64,000 nt of DNA. It comes from Gillisella taibaishanensis (GTDB lineage: Bacteria > Pseudomonadota > Alphaproteobacteria > Rhizobiales > Rhizobiaceae). The position numbers and the translations under genes were made by a program. The stretch spans positions 304,439 through 368,438 of the forward strand of contig NZ_MKIN01000024.1 in NCBI RefSeq assembly GCF_001938985.1, read 5' to 3'. The notes under the pieces were generated by a model. The model searched no databases and had not been told where the DNA came from. It was given only the letters and a program-made list of their open reading frames with translations. The stretch's first letter is position 1. Each line of letters opens with the position of its first letter. Of this stretch, positions 9,104 through 16,968 are shown one piece after another.

Positions 9104-9724
9104 TCAGAGCTTTGCTGGCAGGCCGAGAGATTCGGCCATGCGCACCAGATCGGCAAAGGTCTTTGCCATCATCTTGCGGCTGATCTTGCCCCGGTGGATC
9201 TTGACGGTGATTTCGCTGAGCCCGAGTTCGCCGGCGATCTGCTTGTTCATCAGCCCGGCGGTTGCCATTGCCATGACCTCCTGCTCTCGGGATGTCAGAG
9301 TCTCGAAGCGGGAGCGCAGCAGTTCCTGGTTCTTGTCCTGCCCGCGAACCTGCCTGTTCTTTTCCACTGCAGCGGCAACGGCATCGAGAAGATCCTGGTC
9401 GCGGAAGGGTTTTGACAGAAAGTCGGCGGCACCGGCCTTCATTGCCCGCACCGACATCGGAATATCTCCGTGTCCTGTGACAAAGACGATTGGAACATGC
9501 ACGCCCCGCTCGGTCAGCTTCTGCTGAAAATCGAGCCCGCTGGTAAAAGGCAAGCGAACGTCGAGGATGAGGCAGCTCGCCAACGGCAAGGCCTCATCCT
9601 CGCAAAGCTCTTGTGCCGACGCAAATGTGCGGACGTCATAGCCGACCGATCGCAAGAGGCTATCGAGCGACTGGCGCACCAGCGGCTCGTCATCGAGAAC
9701 CAGAATGATGGGTTTGTCCGACAT
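9104..9724 (-). CDS. FixJ/NarL-type response regulator with LuxR DNA-binding domain
   Basis: 206 residues. Receiver domain at about 5-120: VLDDEPLVRQSL, Asp in CLILDVRLPFTSG, VFVTGHGDIPMSVRAMKAGAADFLSKPF (the FixJ-subfamily signature). A LuxR-type helix-turn-helix follows at about 140-200 (LTSREQEVMAMATAGLMNKQIAGELGLSEITVKIHRG). It likely activates transcription when phosphorylated. It heads a same-strand cluster with a receiver-only protein and poxB. The cognate kinase is not adjacent; the PAS kinase at 1.9-3.7 kb is a candidate. Confidence 0.9.
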   Translation of the reverse strand: MSDKPIILVLDDEPLVRQSLDSLLRSVGYDVRTFASAQELCEDEALPLASCLILDVRLPFTSGLDFQQKLTERGVHVPIVFVTGHGDIPMSVRAMKAGAADFLSKPFRDQDLLDAVAAAVEKNRQVRGQDKNQELLRSRFETLTSREQEVMAMATAGLMNKQIAGELGLSEITVKIHRGKISRKMMAKTFADLVRMAESLGLPAKL

Positions 9725-9930
9725 AGGCCCTTTTCATTGCAAGAGATTGGTTGGCGACACAGGTAGGGCAGGCGGTAGCGGTGCCTTACCGCTTCGGCAA
9801 TCATACCTGAGTATGGTCTTCTAAAACCTATCGGTCGTCAAATTCAATGGCAGTTCAATTTCGCCAATAGATTGCTTGGACCAGTATGCGACACGCAAAG
9901 CCGCGTCACGCCTGGCAAAGGAGAGCAATC

Positions 9931-10509
9931 ATGTCCGCTACAGCAGCCGTCATGGACCACCATCATGGCAAGATGTATCTTGACGATGCAGAACCCTCGA
10001 TGTCCCCAGATGTATCGCAGCTCCTGCTGCGGGCGATGAACTGCATCCACAAGGACGAGGCTGTGGCGCTTGACCTAGTGAAGGAAGCATCTCGCCTGCT
10101 GCGACCGTTCCGCTCGCTTGCTCCGGCCCAGATGCGTGCCCGCAACAATACCGGCGGTCTGGCGCCTTGGCAGGTGGGCCGCGTCGACGCCTATATCGAG
10201 GAAAACATCTCTCGCTCGATCGCGCTCGACGAACTTGCCGGTCTGGTCCGGCTTAGCACGAGCTACTTTTCAACGGCCTTCAAGGTAAGCTACGGGGTTT
10301 CGCCCCATAGTCACATTCTGGCGCGGCGGGTAGAGCATGCCAAGCACCGCATGCTCTACACCGACGCGCCGCTGTGTGAGATCGCTCTCGACTGTGGCCT
10401 CTCCGACCAGGCGCATCTGTCGCGGGTCTTTCGTCGCGCGACCGGCATGACGCCGAGCGCCTGGCGCCGGTTCTGCGTCAAGCCAGATATGCCGAGATTG
10501 TCCGCATAA
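9931..10509 (+). CDS. AraC family transcriptional regulator
   Basis: About 192 residues. The ATG at 9931 is chosen over an upstream in-frame ATG because AAAGGAGAG sits 5 nt before it. The C-terminal ~100 residues form the double helix-turn-helix of the AraC family: VDAYIEENISRSIALDELAGLVRLSTSYFSTAFKVSYGVSPHSHILARRVEHAKHRML, then ICEIALDCGLSDQAHLSRVFRRATGMTPSAWR. The ~85-residue N-terminus is too short for a full cupin effector domain. It is divergent from the FixJ-like regulator gene and abuts the zinc GTPase gene tail to tail (9 bp apart). The target is unknown. Confidence 0.88.
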   Translation: MSATAAVMDHHHGKMYLDDAEPSMSPDVSQLLLRAMNCIHKDEAVALDLVKEASRLLRPFRSLAPAQMRARNNTGGLAPWQVGRVDAYIEENISRSIALDELAGLVRLSTSYFSTAFKVSYGVSPHSHILARRVEHAKHRMLYTDAPLCEIALDCGLSDQAHLSRVFRRATGMTPSAWRRFCVKPDMPRLSA

Positions 10510-10518
10510 ACTCAGGCC

Positions 10519-11733
10519 TCATGCTTCTTCCATCTGGCCTGCGGTCCAGCTTGGAAACGGGTCGCGCAGATTGCGCCAGGCGCCGGGCGTGAAGCGGCTT
10601 GCAGGTACGAGGCAAGCGTCCAGCCGGGCGGTGATTTCGGCCTGATCCATAGGGTCGGCACCGATGAAGACGAGTTCCTGGCGGCGGTCGCCCCAGACTG
10701 GATCGAGATAGGGTTCCATAGCCTTGAGAAAGCCCTCGTGCTGCGGCCATTGCTGTTTCGGCACGGAGGACCACCAGAGGCCCATCCGCCCGGTGCGGAC
10801 CAGAGGTCCGGCCTGGCTCATCTCTCCGACATGATGGGGTCGCGTCGCCAGCCAGAAGAAGCCCTTGGCGCGGATCACACCCGGCCAGTCGCTATCGATG
10901 AAGGCCTGGAATTTCTCAGGCGCAAAGGGCCGGCGGGCGCGGTAGACGAAGCTGCGAATGCCATACTCCTCGGTTTCGGGGATATGATCCTTGAAGCCGT
11001 GCAATTCCTTGAACCATAGCGGGTGGGTTTCCGTCCGGGCGAGATCAAACCGGCCGGTGCCGAGAATATCTTCAGGTTCGATCATGCCGAAATCGGTCTC
11101 GATAATCCGCGCATCGGGATTGAGCCCGATGACGATCTTGCGCGCCGCGTCCAGCCGTTCCGGGCCTGCCGTTCCCGCCTTGTTGAGGACCACGACATCG
11201 GCAAACTCGATCTGTTCGACCAGAAGATCGACCAACGTGCGGTCATCGCCTTCGCCGGCGGTTTCGCCACGGTCAGACAGGAAATCGCTGGAACTGTAAT
11301 CGGCGAGCAGATTGGCGGCATCGACCACCGTCACCATCGTATCCAGTCGGGCAATATCCGAAAGGCTCTGGCCGTCTTCGTCGCGGAACTCGAATGTGGT
11401 GGCGATCGGCAGTGGTTCGGCAACGCCTGTGGCTTCGATCAGCAGATAATCGAAGCGGCCGGAGTGGGCGAGTTGCCGCACTTCCGTCAGCAGATCTTCC
11501 CTGAGCGTGCAGCAGATGCAGCCATTGCTCATTTCCACCAGTTGTTCGTCCATGCGCGACAGATTGGCGCCGCCGTCACGCACCAGAGCAGCATCGATAT
11601 TCACTTCGCTCATGTCGTTGACGATGACCGCGACTTTCAGCCCGGCACGGTTGGCGAGAATATGGTTGAGAACCGTGGTCTTGCCGGCGCCAAGAAAGCC
11701 GGACAACACGGTCACGGGAAGCTTGTTATCCAT
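10519..11733 (-). CDS. Zinc-responsive COG0523 GTPase (ZigA/YciC-like metallochaperone)
   Basis: 404 residues. The CobW/COG0523 GTPase domain has Walker A (GFLGAGKTTVLNHIL), the metal-binding NGCICCTLREDL motif, VVDAANLL and the VVLNKAG specificity motif; a CobW C-terminal domain follows. Members of this subgroup pass zinc to client proteins when zinc is scarce. A perfect Zur-type palindrome lies 15 bp upstream of the start, and znuA is just upstream on the same strand, so it belongs to the local zinc-starvation regulon. Cobalamin-type CobW is less likely given this context. Confidence 0.88.
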   Translation of the reverse strand: MDNKLPVTVLSGFLGAGKTTVLNHILANRAGLKVAVIVNDMSEVNIDAALVRDGGANLSRMDEQLVEMSNGCICCTLREDLLTEVRQLAHSGRFDYLLIEATGVAEPLPIATTFEFRDEDGQSLSDIARLDTMVTVVDAANLLADYSSSDFLSDRGETAGEGDDRTLVDLLVEQIEFADVVVLNKAGTAGPERLDAARKIVIGLNPDARIIETDFGMIEPEDILGTGRFDLARTETHPLWFKELHGFKDHIPETEEYGIRSFVYRARRPFAPEKFQAFIDSDWPGVIRAKGFFWLATRPHHVGEMSQAGPLVRTGRMGLWWSSVPKQQWPQHEGFLKAMEPYLDPVWGDRRQELVFIGADPMDQAEITARLDACLVPASRFTPGAWRNLRDPFPSWTAGQMEEA

Positions 11734-11747
11734 TTCAGTCTCCTTAA

Positions 11748-11762
11748 TGTAATAACATTACA
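11748..11762. promoter_or_regulatory. Zur box upstream of the zinc GTPase gene
   Basis: Perfect palindrome TGTAAT-AAC-ATTACA (extended by one A/T pair to 11747-11763), 15 bp before the GTPase start. The same palindrome with the complementary centre occurs at 12862-12876 in the znuA/znuC divergent promoter. A zur gene lies in the cluster. The sequence matches the TGTAAT-rich operator type known for alphaproteobacterial Zur. Confidence 0.85.
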
Positions 11763-11825
11763 TAACAGTTTCTAAAAAAGGCGAGCAGAGGCGCTCGCCT
11801 GATTGTCTTGCGGTGTCAGCGGCGA

Positions 11826-12842
11826 TTATTTCGTCAGGCAGTCGCTCATTGCGCTTGCGAGATTCTGCATCAACTGCGGATAGAGATCGGGTCCGTCGGC
11901 AAGAGCAGCACCAAGCGGATCCAGCGTGCCGGTTCGGGCTTTGCTACCCTCGGCGACGACGGAAATCAGCTTCGGCGTAAACTGTGGTTCGGCGAAGATG
12001 CAGGTCGCACCGAGCGACTTGATCTTGGCCCTGATCGCGGCGACCCGTTCGGCCCCTGGGGCACGGTCCGGGCTGACGGTGACGGAACCGGCCACCGCCA
12101 CGTGGTAGCGGTGCTCGAAATACTGATAGGCGTCGTGGAATACGATGAATGGCTTGTCCTTGATGGGAGCGAGCTTGGCATCGATCTCTTTATCCATCGC
12201 ATCGATCCTGGCGTCGAAGGCTGCGAGATTGGTTGCGTAGGTCGCGGCATTGACCTTGTCGGCCTCGCTCAAAGTCTTGGCGATTGTCGATGCCATGGCC
12301 TTTGCATTGGCGGGGTCCAGCCAGATATGCATGTCATGTGCTTCGTGGTCATCGTGATGAGCGCCGTCGTGGTCATGCCCGTGATCGTCATCGCCATCGT
12401 CGTGAGCCTCGAAGGCACCGCCTTCGCGCACTGGCAATAGAGTCACACCCTCGGCTTGGCTCAACGCGACAACCTTGGCCTTGCCAGCCAGCGCATCGAG
12501 CGGTTTGTCGAGGAAGATTTCCAGGTTCGGTCCGACCCAGAAGATCACGTCTGCCTGCTGCAGCGCCTTGGCCTTCGACGGTTTCAGGCTGTAATCATGC
12601 GGCGATCCCGCGCCTTCAACGAGAAGAGTAGGCGTGCCAACCCCCATCATGATCGCAGCCGCGATGGAATTGACCGGCTTGACCGAAGCGACGACCTTAG
12701 GTGCTGCAGCCGCCAGTCCGGGAAGGGCAAGACCTGATAGAGCGAGGCCAGATAAGGCAAGGCGAGCAATCAGGCTGAGCAGGGGACGTCTCTTGAAATA
12801 CAAGGCGGAACTCCGATTTAAGCTTCGTATGTAAGGCAGCAT
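11826..12842 (-). CDS. znuA: Zinc ABC transporter periplasmic binding protein
   Basis: 338 residues with an N-terminal signal segment (LLSLIARLALSGLALSGLALPGLAAAAPK). Metal-binding cluster A-1 features are present: the first His in GAGSPHDYSLKPS, a His/Asp-rich loop (DDGDDDHGHDHDGAHHDDHEAHDMHIW), the third His in FIVFHDAYQYFEHRY and an acidic residue near the end. The His-rich loop is typical of ZnuA rather than manganese-type proteins. The ATG at 12842 has a poor ribosome-binding site; a TTG 13 codons downstream preceded by CGGAG is an alternative. It is divergent from znuC across a Zur box. Confidence 0.92.
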   Translation of the reverse strand: MLPYIRSLNRSSALYFKRRPLLSLIARLALSGLALSGLALPGLAAAAPKVVASVKPVNSIAAAIMMGVGTPTLLVEGAGSPHDYSLKPSKAKALQQADVIFWVGPNLEIFLDKPLDALAGKAKVVALSQAEGVTLLPVREGGAFEAHDDGDDDHGHDHDGAHHDDHEAHDMHIWLDPANAKAMASTIAKTLSEADKVNAATYATNLAAFDARIDAMDKEIDAKLAPIKDKPFIVFHDAYQYFEHRYHVAVAGSVTVSPDRAPGAERVAAIRAKIKSLGATCIFAEPQFTPKLISVVAEGSKARTGTLDPLGAALADGPDLYPQLMQNLASAMSDCLTK

Positions 12843-12861
12843 CTGCTGCTTGTATGATTGA

Positions 12862-12876
12862 TGTAATGTTATTACA
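12862..12876. promoter_or_regulatory. Zur box in the znuA/znuC divergent promoter
   Basis: Perfect palindrome TGTAAT-GTT-ATTACA, 20 bp from the znuA start and 70 bp from the znuC start, so one operator can serve both directions. It is the same arm sequence as the box at 11748-11762. Confidence 0.87.
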
Positions 12877-12945
12877 TTGATTGCGTAACGCTATAACGTG
12901 TGTCATAGCCGGTTGCAATACTCAATCTCTGGAGTCGCGAGAGCC

Positions 12946-13917
12946 GTGTTGAAGGTGCTGGGTGAAAAGCCTCTGGTAACGCTGCGCAATGTCGGACTTC
13001 GGCGCAGCGGTCGCTGGCTGGTGCGCGGCGTTGAGCTTTCGATCCGCAAGGGCGAACTCGTGACCCTGATCGGCCCGAACGGGTCCGGCAAATCCACGAC
13101 GGCGAAGCTGGCGCTTGGTGTGTTGAAGCCAGACGAGGGCGTGGTGGTGCGTGAGCGCGACTTCAAGGTCGGCTACGTCCCGCAGAAGCTCAGCATCGAC
13201 TGGACCATGCCGCTCACCGTCGACCGATTGATGACGCTGACGGCGAAGCTCACGAAAGCCGAGATCGAGGCCGCTCTAGAGGCAGTCGGCATCGGCCATC
13301 TTGTCCGCGCCGAAGTTCAGCATCTCTCTGGCGGCGAATTCCAGCGGGCGTTGCTCGCCCGCGCCATAGCCCGCAAGCCAGACCTTTTGGTGCTGGATGA
13401 GCCGGTACAGGGTGTGGACTTTGCCGGCGAAATTGCGCTTTACGACCTGATCGGTGATATCAGGCGCAAGACCGGCTGCGGCGTGCTCTTGATTTCCCAC
13501 GACCTGCATATGGTGATGGCCGAGACCGACACTGTCATCTGCCTGAACGGTCATGTCTGCTGCCGTGGCACGCCTGACGTGGTCAGCCAGAGCCCGGAAT
13601 ATCAAAAGCTGTTTGGGGCGGCTGCGGCCCGCACGCTTGCTCTCTACAGCCATCGCCACGACCACACCCATCTGCCCGATGGCCGGGTTCAGCATCTTGA
13701 CGGCACGGTGACGGAGCACTGCCATCCCGATGACGGCCATCATCCTGGCCATGGCCAAGAAGGCCATCACCATGGGCAAGAAAGTCACCACCATGACCAT
13801 GGCGACCACCATCACCACGATCATTCGGCCGATGTTGACATCGACAGTCATGAACATCACCAGCATGGCGAAAGCCCGTCCGTAACCTCTGGAAGGGGCG
13901 ATCGCTATGATGGATGA
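12946..13917 (+). CDS. znuC: Zinc ABC transporter ATP-binding protein with His-rich tail
   Basis: About 323 residues from a GTG at 12946 (GGAG about 11 nt upstream); a GTG at 12898 would place the start inside the promoter. ABC motifs: Walker A GPNGSGKST, signature LSGGEFQRALLAR, Walker B LLVLDEPVQGVD, switch His in LLISHDLHM. The last ~90 residues are an extremely His/Asp-rich tail (HHHGQESHHHDHGDHHHH and similar) that could bind zinc in the cytoplasm. The 3' end overlaps znuB by 11 bp, implying coupled translation. Confidence 0.93.
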   Translation: MLKVLGEKPLVTLRNVGLRRSGRWLVRGVELSIRKGELVTLIGPNGSGKSTTAKLALGVLKPDEGVVVRERDFKVGYVPQKLSIDWTMPLTVDRLMTLTAKLTKAEIEAALEAVGIGHLVRAEVQHLSGGEFQRALLARAIARKPDLLVLDEPVQGVDFAGEIALYDLIGDIRRKTGCGVLLISHDLHMVMAETDTVICLNGHVCCRGTPDVVSQSPEYQKLFGAAAARTLALYSHRHDHTHLPDGRVQHLDGTVTEHCHPDDGHHPGHGQEGHHHGQESHHHDHGDHHHHDHSADVDIDSHEHHQHGESPSVTSGRGDRYDG

Positions 13918-14716
13918 TTTCTTTGTCCGCGCTTTGCTTGCTGGCGTCGGATTGGCGCTGACGGTCGGGCCGCTCGGCTGTTTCGTAATCTGGCGGCGCA
14001 TGGCCTATTTCGGCGATACGATGGCGCATTCCTCGCTTTTGGGCGTCGCGCTGTCGCTGCTGTTTTCTGTTAATCTGACGCTCAGCGTGTTCCTGGTCGC
14101 AGCGCTCGTGTCTCTGCTTCTTCTGCTGTTGCAGAACCGGCGCGGCCTGTCAGCCGATGCGCTGCTTGGCATTCTCAGCCATGCAACCTTGGCCATCGGG
14201 CTTGTTCTCGTCGCCTTCATGACTTGGGTGCGGATCGATCTGATGGCCTATCTGTTCGGCGACATTCTAGCCGTCACGCCAGAGGATATCGTAACCGTCT
14301 GGATCGGCGGCTTTGCCGTGATTGTCTGCCTGTGCCTGCTGTGGCGCCCGCTGTTGGCGGCGACGGTCAATGAGGATGTCGCGGAGGCTGAAGGTTTGAA
14401 CCCGGCGCGTGCCAGGCTGATCTTCATGCTGCTGATGGCTGTTGTCATCGCCATTGCCATGAAGGTGGTCGGCATACTCCTGATAACAGCGTTGCTGATC
14501 ATCCCTGCGGCCACCGCCCGCCGGTTTTCCGCAACGCCGGAGCGGATGGCGGTGCTGGCGTCGGTGATCGGCGCGATTGCGGTGGTCGGTGGCCTGTTCG
14601 GTTCGCTGACCTATGATACGCCGTCCGGCCCGTCGATCGTCGTTGCCGCCCTGGTCTTGTTTGTCTTCAGCCTGCTGCCGCTGCGCCGGAACGGTGCGGC
14701 AACCGTGAAAGGATGA
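13907..14716 (+). CDS. znuB: Zinc ABC transporter permease
   Basis: 269 residues with about eight membrane segments, starting FFVRALLAGVGLALTVGPLGCFVIWRRMAYFGDTMAHSSLLGVAL. The RRMAYFGDTMAHSSLLG segment is the conserved ABC-3 permease signature contacting ZnuC, and the later GLNPARARLIFMLLMAVVIAIAMKVVGILLITALLIIPAATAR is also diagnostic. It forms the inner-membrane channel for zinc uptake with ZnuC and ZnuA. It overlaps znuC and is followed 7 bp later by zur, consistent with one transcript. Confidence 0.93.
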   Translation: MMDDFFVRALLAGVGLALTVGPLGCFVIWRRMAYFGDTMAHSSLLGVALSLLFSVNLTLSVFLVAALVSLLLLLLQNRRGLSADALLGILSHATLAIGLVLVAFMTWVRIDLMAYLFGDILAVTPEDIVTVWIGGFAVIVCLCLLWRPLLAATVNEDVAEAEGLNPARARLIFMLLMAVVIAIAMKVVGILLITALLIIPAATARRFSATPERMAVLASVIGAIAVVGGLFGSLTYDTPSGPSIVVAALVLFVFSLLPLRRNGAATVKG

Positions 14717-14723
14717 TCGCCCG

Positions 14724-15122
14724 ATGTCCACACCACAATTGACCCGCAACCAGTCCCTGGTGTTTCAGGCGCTGGAAAAGGCCGAAGGGCCGCTTTCGGC
14801 CTATACGATCCTAGACAAGCTGCGTGACAGCGGCTTTCGCGCGCCGTTGCAGGTCTACCGCGCTCTCGAAAAGCTACTGGAATTTGGTCTCGTTCACAGG
14901 CTTGAGAGCCTCAATGCCTTCGTGGTCTGCTCCCATCTCCAGCATGACTGCTGCCATCACGGCACGGTTGCCTTCGCGATCTGCAACCGCTGTGGTCAGG
15001 TGCAGGAATTCCACGATCATTCCATCGATCACCGCCTGCAGGACTGGAGCAAGGCACGCGGCTTCAAGGCCGAGAAAACCACGATCGAAATCCGCGGCGT
15101 CTGCGAAAACTGCCTGGCTTGA
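14724..15122 (+). CDS. zur: Zinc uptake regulator Zur (Fur family)
   Basis: 132 residues. A Fur-type winged helix (SLVFQALEKAEGPLSAYTILDKLRDSGFRAPLQVYRALEKLLEFGLVHRL) precedes a dimerisation and metal-binding part with CSHLQHDCCHH, CNRCGQVQEFHDHS and a final CENCL. Two CxxC pairs form the structural zinc site. With zinc bound it represses the znu genes through the palindromes in this cluster. As the last gene of znuC-znuB-zur it would repress its own operon. Confidence 0.93.
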   Translation: MSTPQLTRNQSLVFQALEKAEGPLSAYTILDKLRDSGFRAPLQVYRALEKLLEFGLVHRLESLNAFVVCSHLQHDCCHHGTVAFAICNRCGQVQEFHDHSIDHRLQDWSKARGFKAEKTTIEIRGVCENCLA

Positions 15123-15155
15123 TCGATACCTTGTTATCGTAACCGCGTAGCCGAC

Positions 15156-15683
15156 TCAGACCGGCTTGAGATCCCGGGCAAAGCGCTGCCAATTGGCGAT
15201 GTAGTTGCGGGCCGATGCTTTCAGCCCTTCCACGGCCTTGTCGTCAAGCGTGCGGATGGCGCGGGCAGGGGCGCCGACAATCAATGAATTGTCTGGAAAT
15301 TCCTTGCCTTCGGTCACCAGAGCATTGGCGCCGACGAGGCAGTTCTTGCCGATCTTCGCTCCATTCAGCACCGTCGCACCCATGCCGATCAGGCTGTTGT
15401 CGCCGATGGTGCAGCCGTGCAGAATCGCACGGTGGCCAATGGTGCAGCCCTCACCGACCGTGGTAGGAAAGCCCATATCGGTATGAATGATGGTGCCTTC
15501 CTGCACATTGGTGCCAGCGCCAAGCGTGATCGGCTCGTTATCGCCGCGTAATACTGCCCCAAACCAGATGCCGACATCCTCGCCAATGATGACCGCGCCG
15601 ATCACCGAGGCGTCAGGCGCCACCCAGTAGCGGTCGGAGTTCGGCAGATGCGGTTTCAGATCCCCGAGGGCGTAAAGTGGCAT
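15156..15683 (-). CDS. Gamma-carbonic anhydrase family (left-handed beta-helix) protein
   Basis: 175 residues from MPLYALGDLKPHLP at 15683; an upstream in-frame ATG would add 20 unconserved residues. Hexapeptide repeats run through the chain (VIGAVIIGEDVGIWFGAVLRGD, GCTIGHRAILHGCTIGDNSLIGMGATVLNGAKIGKNCLVGANALV). Metal-binding histidines fit IIHTDMG and CTIGHRAILHG. This is the YrdA/PaaY/CaiE branch of bacterial gamma-CA-like proteins, in which carbonic anhydrase activity is not always shown. It forms trimers in known members. Confidence 0.88.
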   Translation of the reverse strand: MPLYALGDLKPHLPNSDRYWVAPDASVIGAVIIGEDVGIWFGAVLRGDNEPITLGAGTNVQEGTIIHTDMGFPTTVGEGCTIGHRAILHGCTIGDNSLIGMGATVLNGAKIGKNCLVGANALVTEGKEFPDNSLIVGAPARAIRTLDDKAVEGLKASARNYIANWQRFARDLKPV

Positions 15684-15877
15684 GGCGGCAGTTCCTGTTA
15701 TCGCTCTGCCTGCGATCTTTCGGGATAAGCCACACAAATGCAAGGTCTCTGAACCCGATCGCGTTTGCGGATATGATGTTTAGGCAGATGGATACAGGGC
15801 CGGGCATGCTGGCCTCGGCCAGGTCATTGCCATCAGACCAAGGCTCTGACACGCCGACGCATCCTTGCCTTGAAATA

Positions 15878-15922
15878 ATTTCGAATATCTCAAATGCATC
15901 GATGCCTTGAGATATTCGAAAT
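15878..15922. repeat. Long perfect inverted repeat with a nested palindrome
   Basis: Two 16-bp arms (15878-15893 and 15907-15922) are exact reverse complements. The 13-bp loop holds a further perfect 10-bp palindrome, GCATCGATGC at 15896-15905. There is no T tract. It lies in the intergenic region upstream of the carbonic anhydrase gene and downstream of the small secreted protein gene, so it could be an operator, a cruciform, or part of the 3' end of the minus-strand transcript. Confidence 0.8.
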
Positions 15923-15927
15923 GGGAA

Positions 15928-15958
15928 TAGGAAGAGCCGTTTGCGACGGCTCTTCCTA
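15928..15958 (-). terminator. Hairpin after the small secreted protein gene
   Basis: A 13-bp perfect stem (15928-15940 with 15946-15958) with a 5-nt loop lies just past the minus-strand stop at 15964. The following minus-strand bases (ATTCCC) are only moderately T-rich, so this is a probable rather than certain intrinsic terminator. Confidence 0.6.
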
Positions 15959-15963
15959 CCAGA

Positions 15964-16302
15964 TCACCGGACCCAAATCACAAAGCTGCCGTCGGAAGCT
16001 TCATCGGCATAGATCACGTTCTTCAGTTCGACGTTGCGCGATAGCAATTGCCGGCGCAGGGCGGGATTTTCACGAATAGCCGTCTGCACCTCGCGGGCTT
16101 CCGGGCTACTCGGTGTCAGTGACCCCAGAAAATCCTGAAACTGATCATGCTTCTGGATTTCATCCGGCGTATTGATCATAAAGCGCGGATTATGGTCCGT
16201 CGCCAGTGCTTTGTCCGCAGCCGACATGGCTGCATGACTGATGCCGGTCATTGCCGTGATAGACAGAATGGTGACAAGGGAGATTTTGATAATACGAGAC
16301 AT
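15964..16302 (-). CDS. Small secreted protein of unknown function
   Basis: 112 residues. It has a clear signal peptide (MSRIIKISLVTILSITAMTGISHAAM), so the mature ~88-residue protein is periplasmic or secreted. The mature part is charged and Asn/Gln-rich (DEIQKHDQFQDFLGSLTPSSPEAREVQTAIRENPALRRQLL) and ends WVR. I do not recognise the family. The ribosome-binding site GGAGGAGCAAAGCC precedes the ATG. It is a single gene followed by a hairpin. Confidence 0.75.
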   Translation of the reverse strand: MSRIIKISLVTILSITAMTGISHAAMSAADKALATDHNPRFMINTPDEIQKHDQFQDFLGSLTPSSPEAREVQTAIRENPALRRQLLSRNVELKNVIYADEASDGSFVIWVR

Positions 16303-16584
16303 GGCTTTGCTCCTCCTCGAACAAAACCGGCATCAAACACAATAAGACTCTATATCTTCTGCCAAACGGAAAGAAGATATCTTATAAATTTGATTTCCTG
16401 CTCGACGCAATTGTGTTTGCGATCTCAATTTACGCCGATATGCAGTAGCCGGTGAAGAAGATACTCGCGCTTAATCTGTTCAAATGAAAATCACCAGCGA
16501 GTGAAATCTGATTAAATATCGTCCATGTTTCATCGTTCGGCGCGCCGAATCTGCGCAGGCGCGCTGATGCTGGCCTTCCGCTTT

Positions 16585-16884
16585 TCAGCGCAGCCGCAGT
16601 TTCACTGGCAGACGTCGATATTGCGGGTTCACATGCAGGTGAATGTTGGCCTCAGGCTGAGAATAGCGCCAAGCGCGCGCACCATGGCAGAGCAACAGAT
16701 TCATCAGGTCACGCGTCTTGGCGCGCGGCTTGTTGATGCCGTCTGCCAGCCTGATCGCCGCCTCGTGCAGCGGGTTGAGACCACTGCGAGGATTGAAGCG
16801 CAGGCCAGAATCTCTGCCGACTGCATGGTTGTCCGCTTGATCAATGCCAAGACCGGTGTCGCGATGATTTTCATTGCTTGCCAT
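16585..16884 (-). CDS. Hypothetical protein, 99 residues
   Basis: The ATG at 16884 is preceded by GAGGATCTAACC. The product is polar, without a signal or membrane segment (MASNENHRDTGLGIDQADNHAVGRDSGL..., ending VNPQYRRLPVKLRLR). No family is recognised. It lies 134 bp after the start side of the carboxypeptidase gene's 3' end on the same strand. It may be a real small gene or a chance frame; codon third positions are GC-rich as in neighbours. Confidence 0.4.
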   Translation of the reverse strand: MASNENHRDTGLGIDQADNHAVGRDSGLRFNPRSGLNPLHEAAIRLADGINKPRAKTRDLMNLLLCHGARAWRYSQPEANIHLHVNPQYRRLPVKLRLR

Positions 16885-16968
16885 GGTTAGATCCTCGTAC
16901 CGATTACATTTCGAGGCGCTTGCAGAGCTTGCATCGAACACATGCAGATCGCTCCCCAAGCCTTCACA

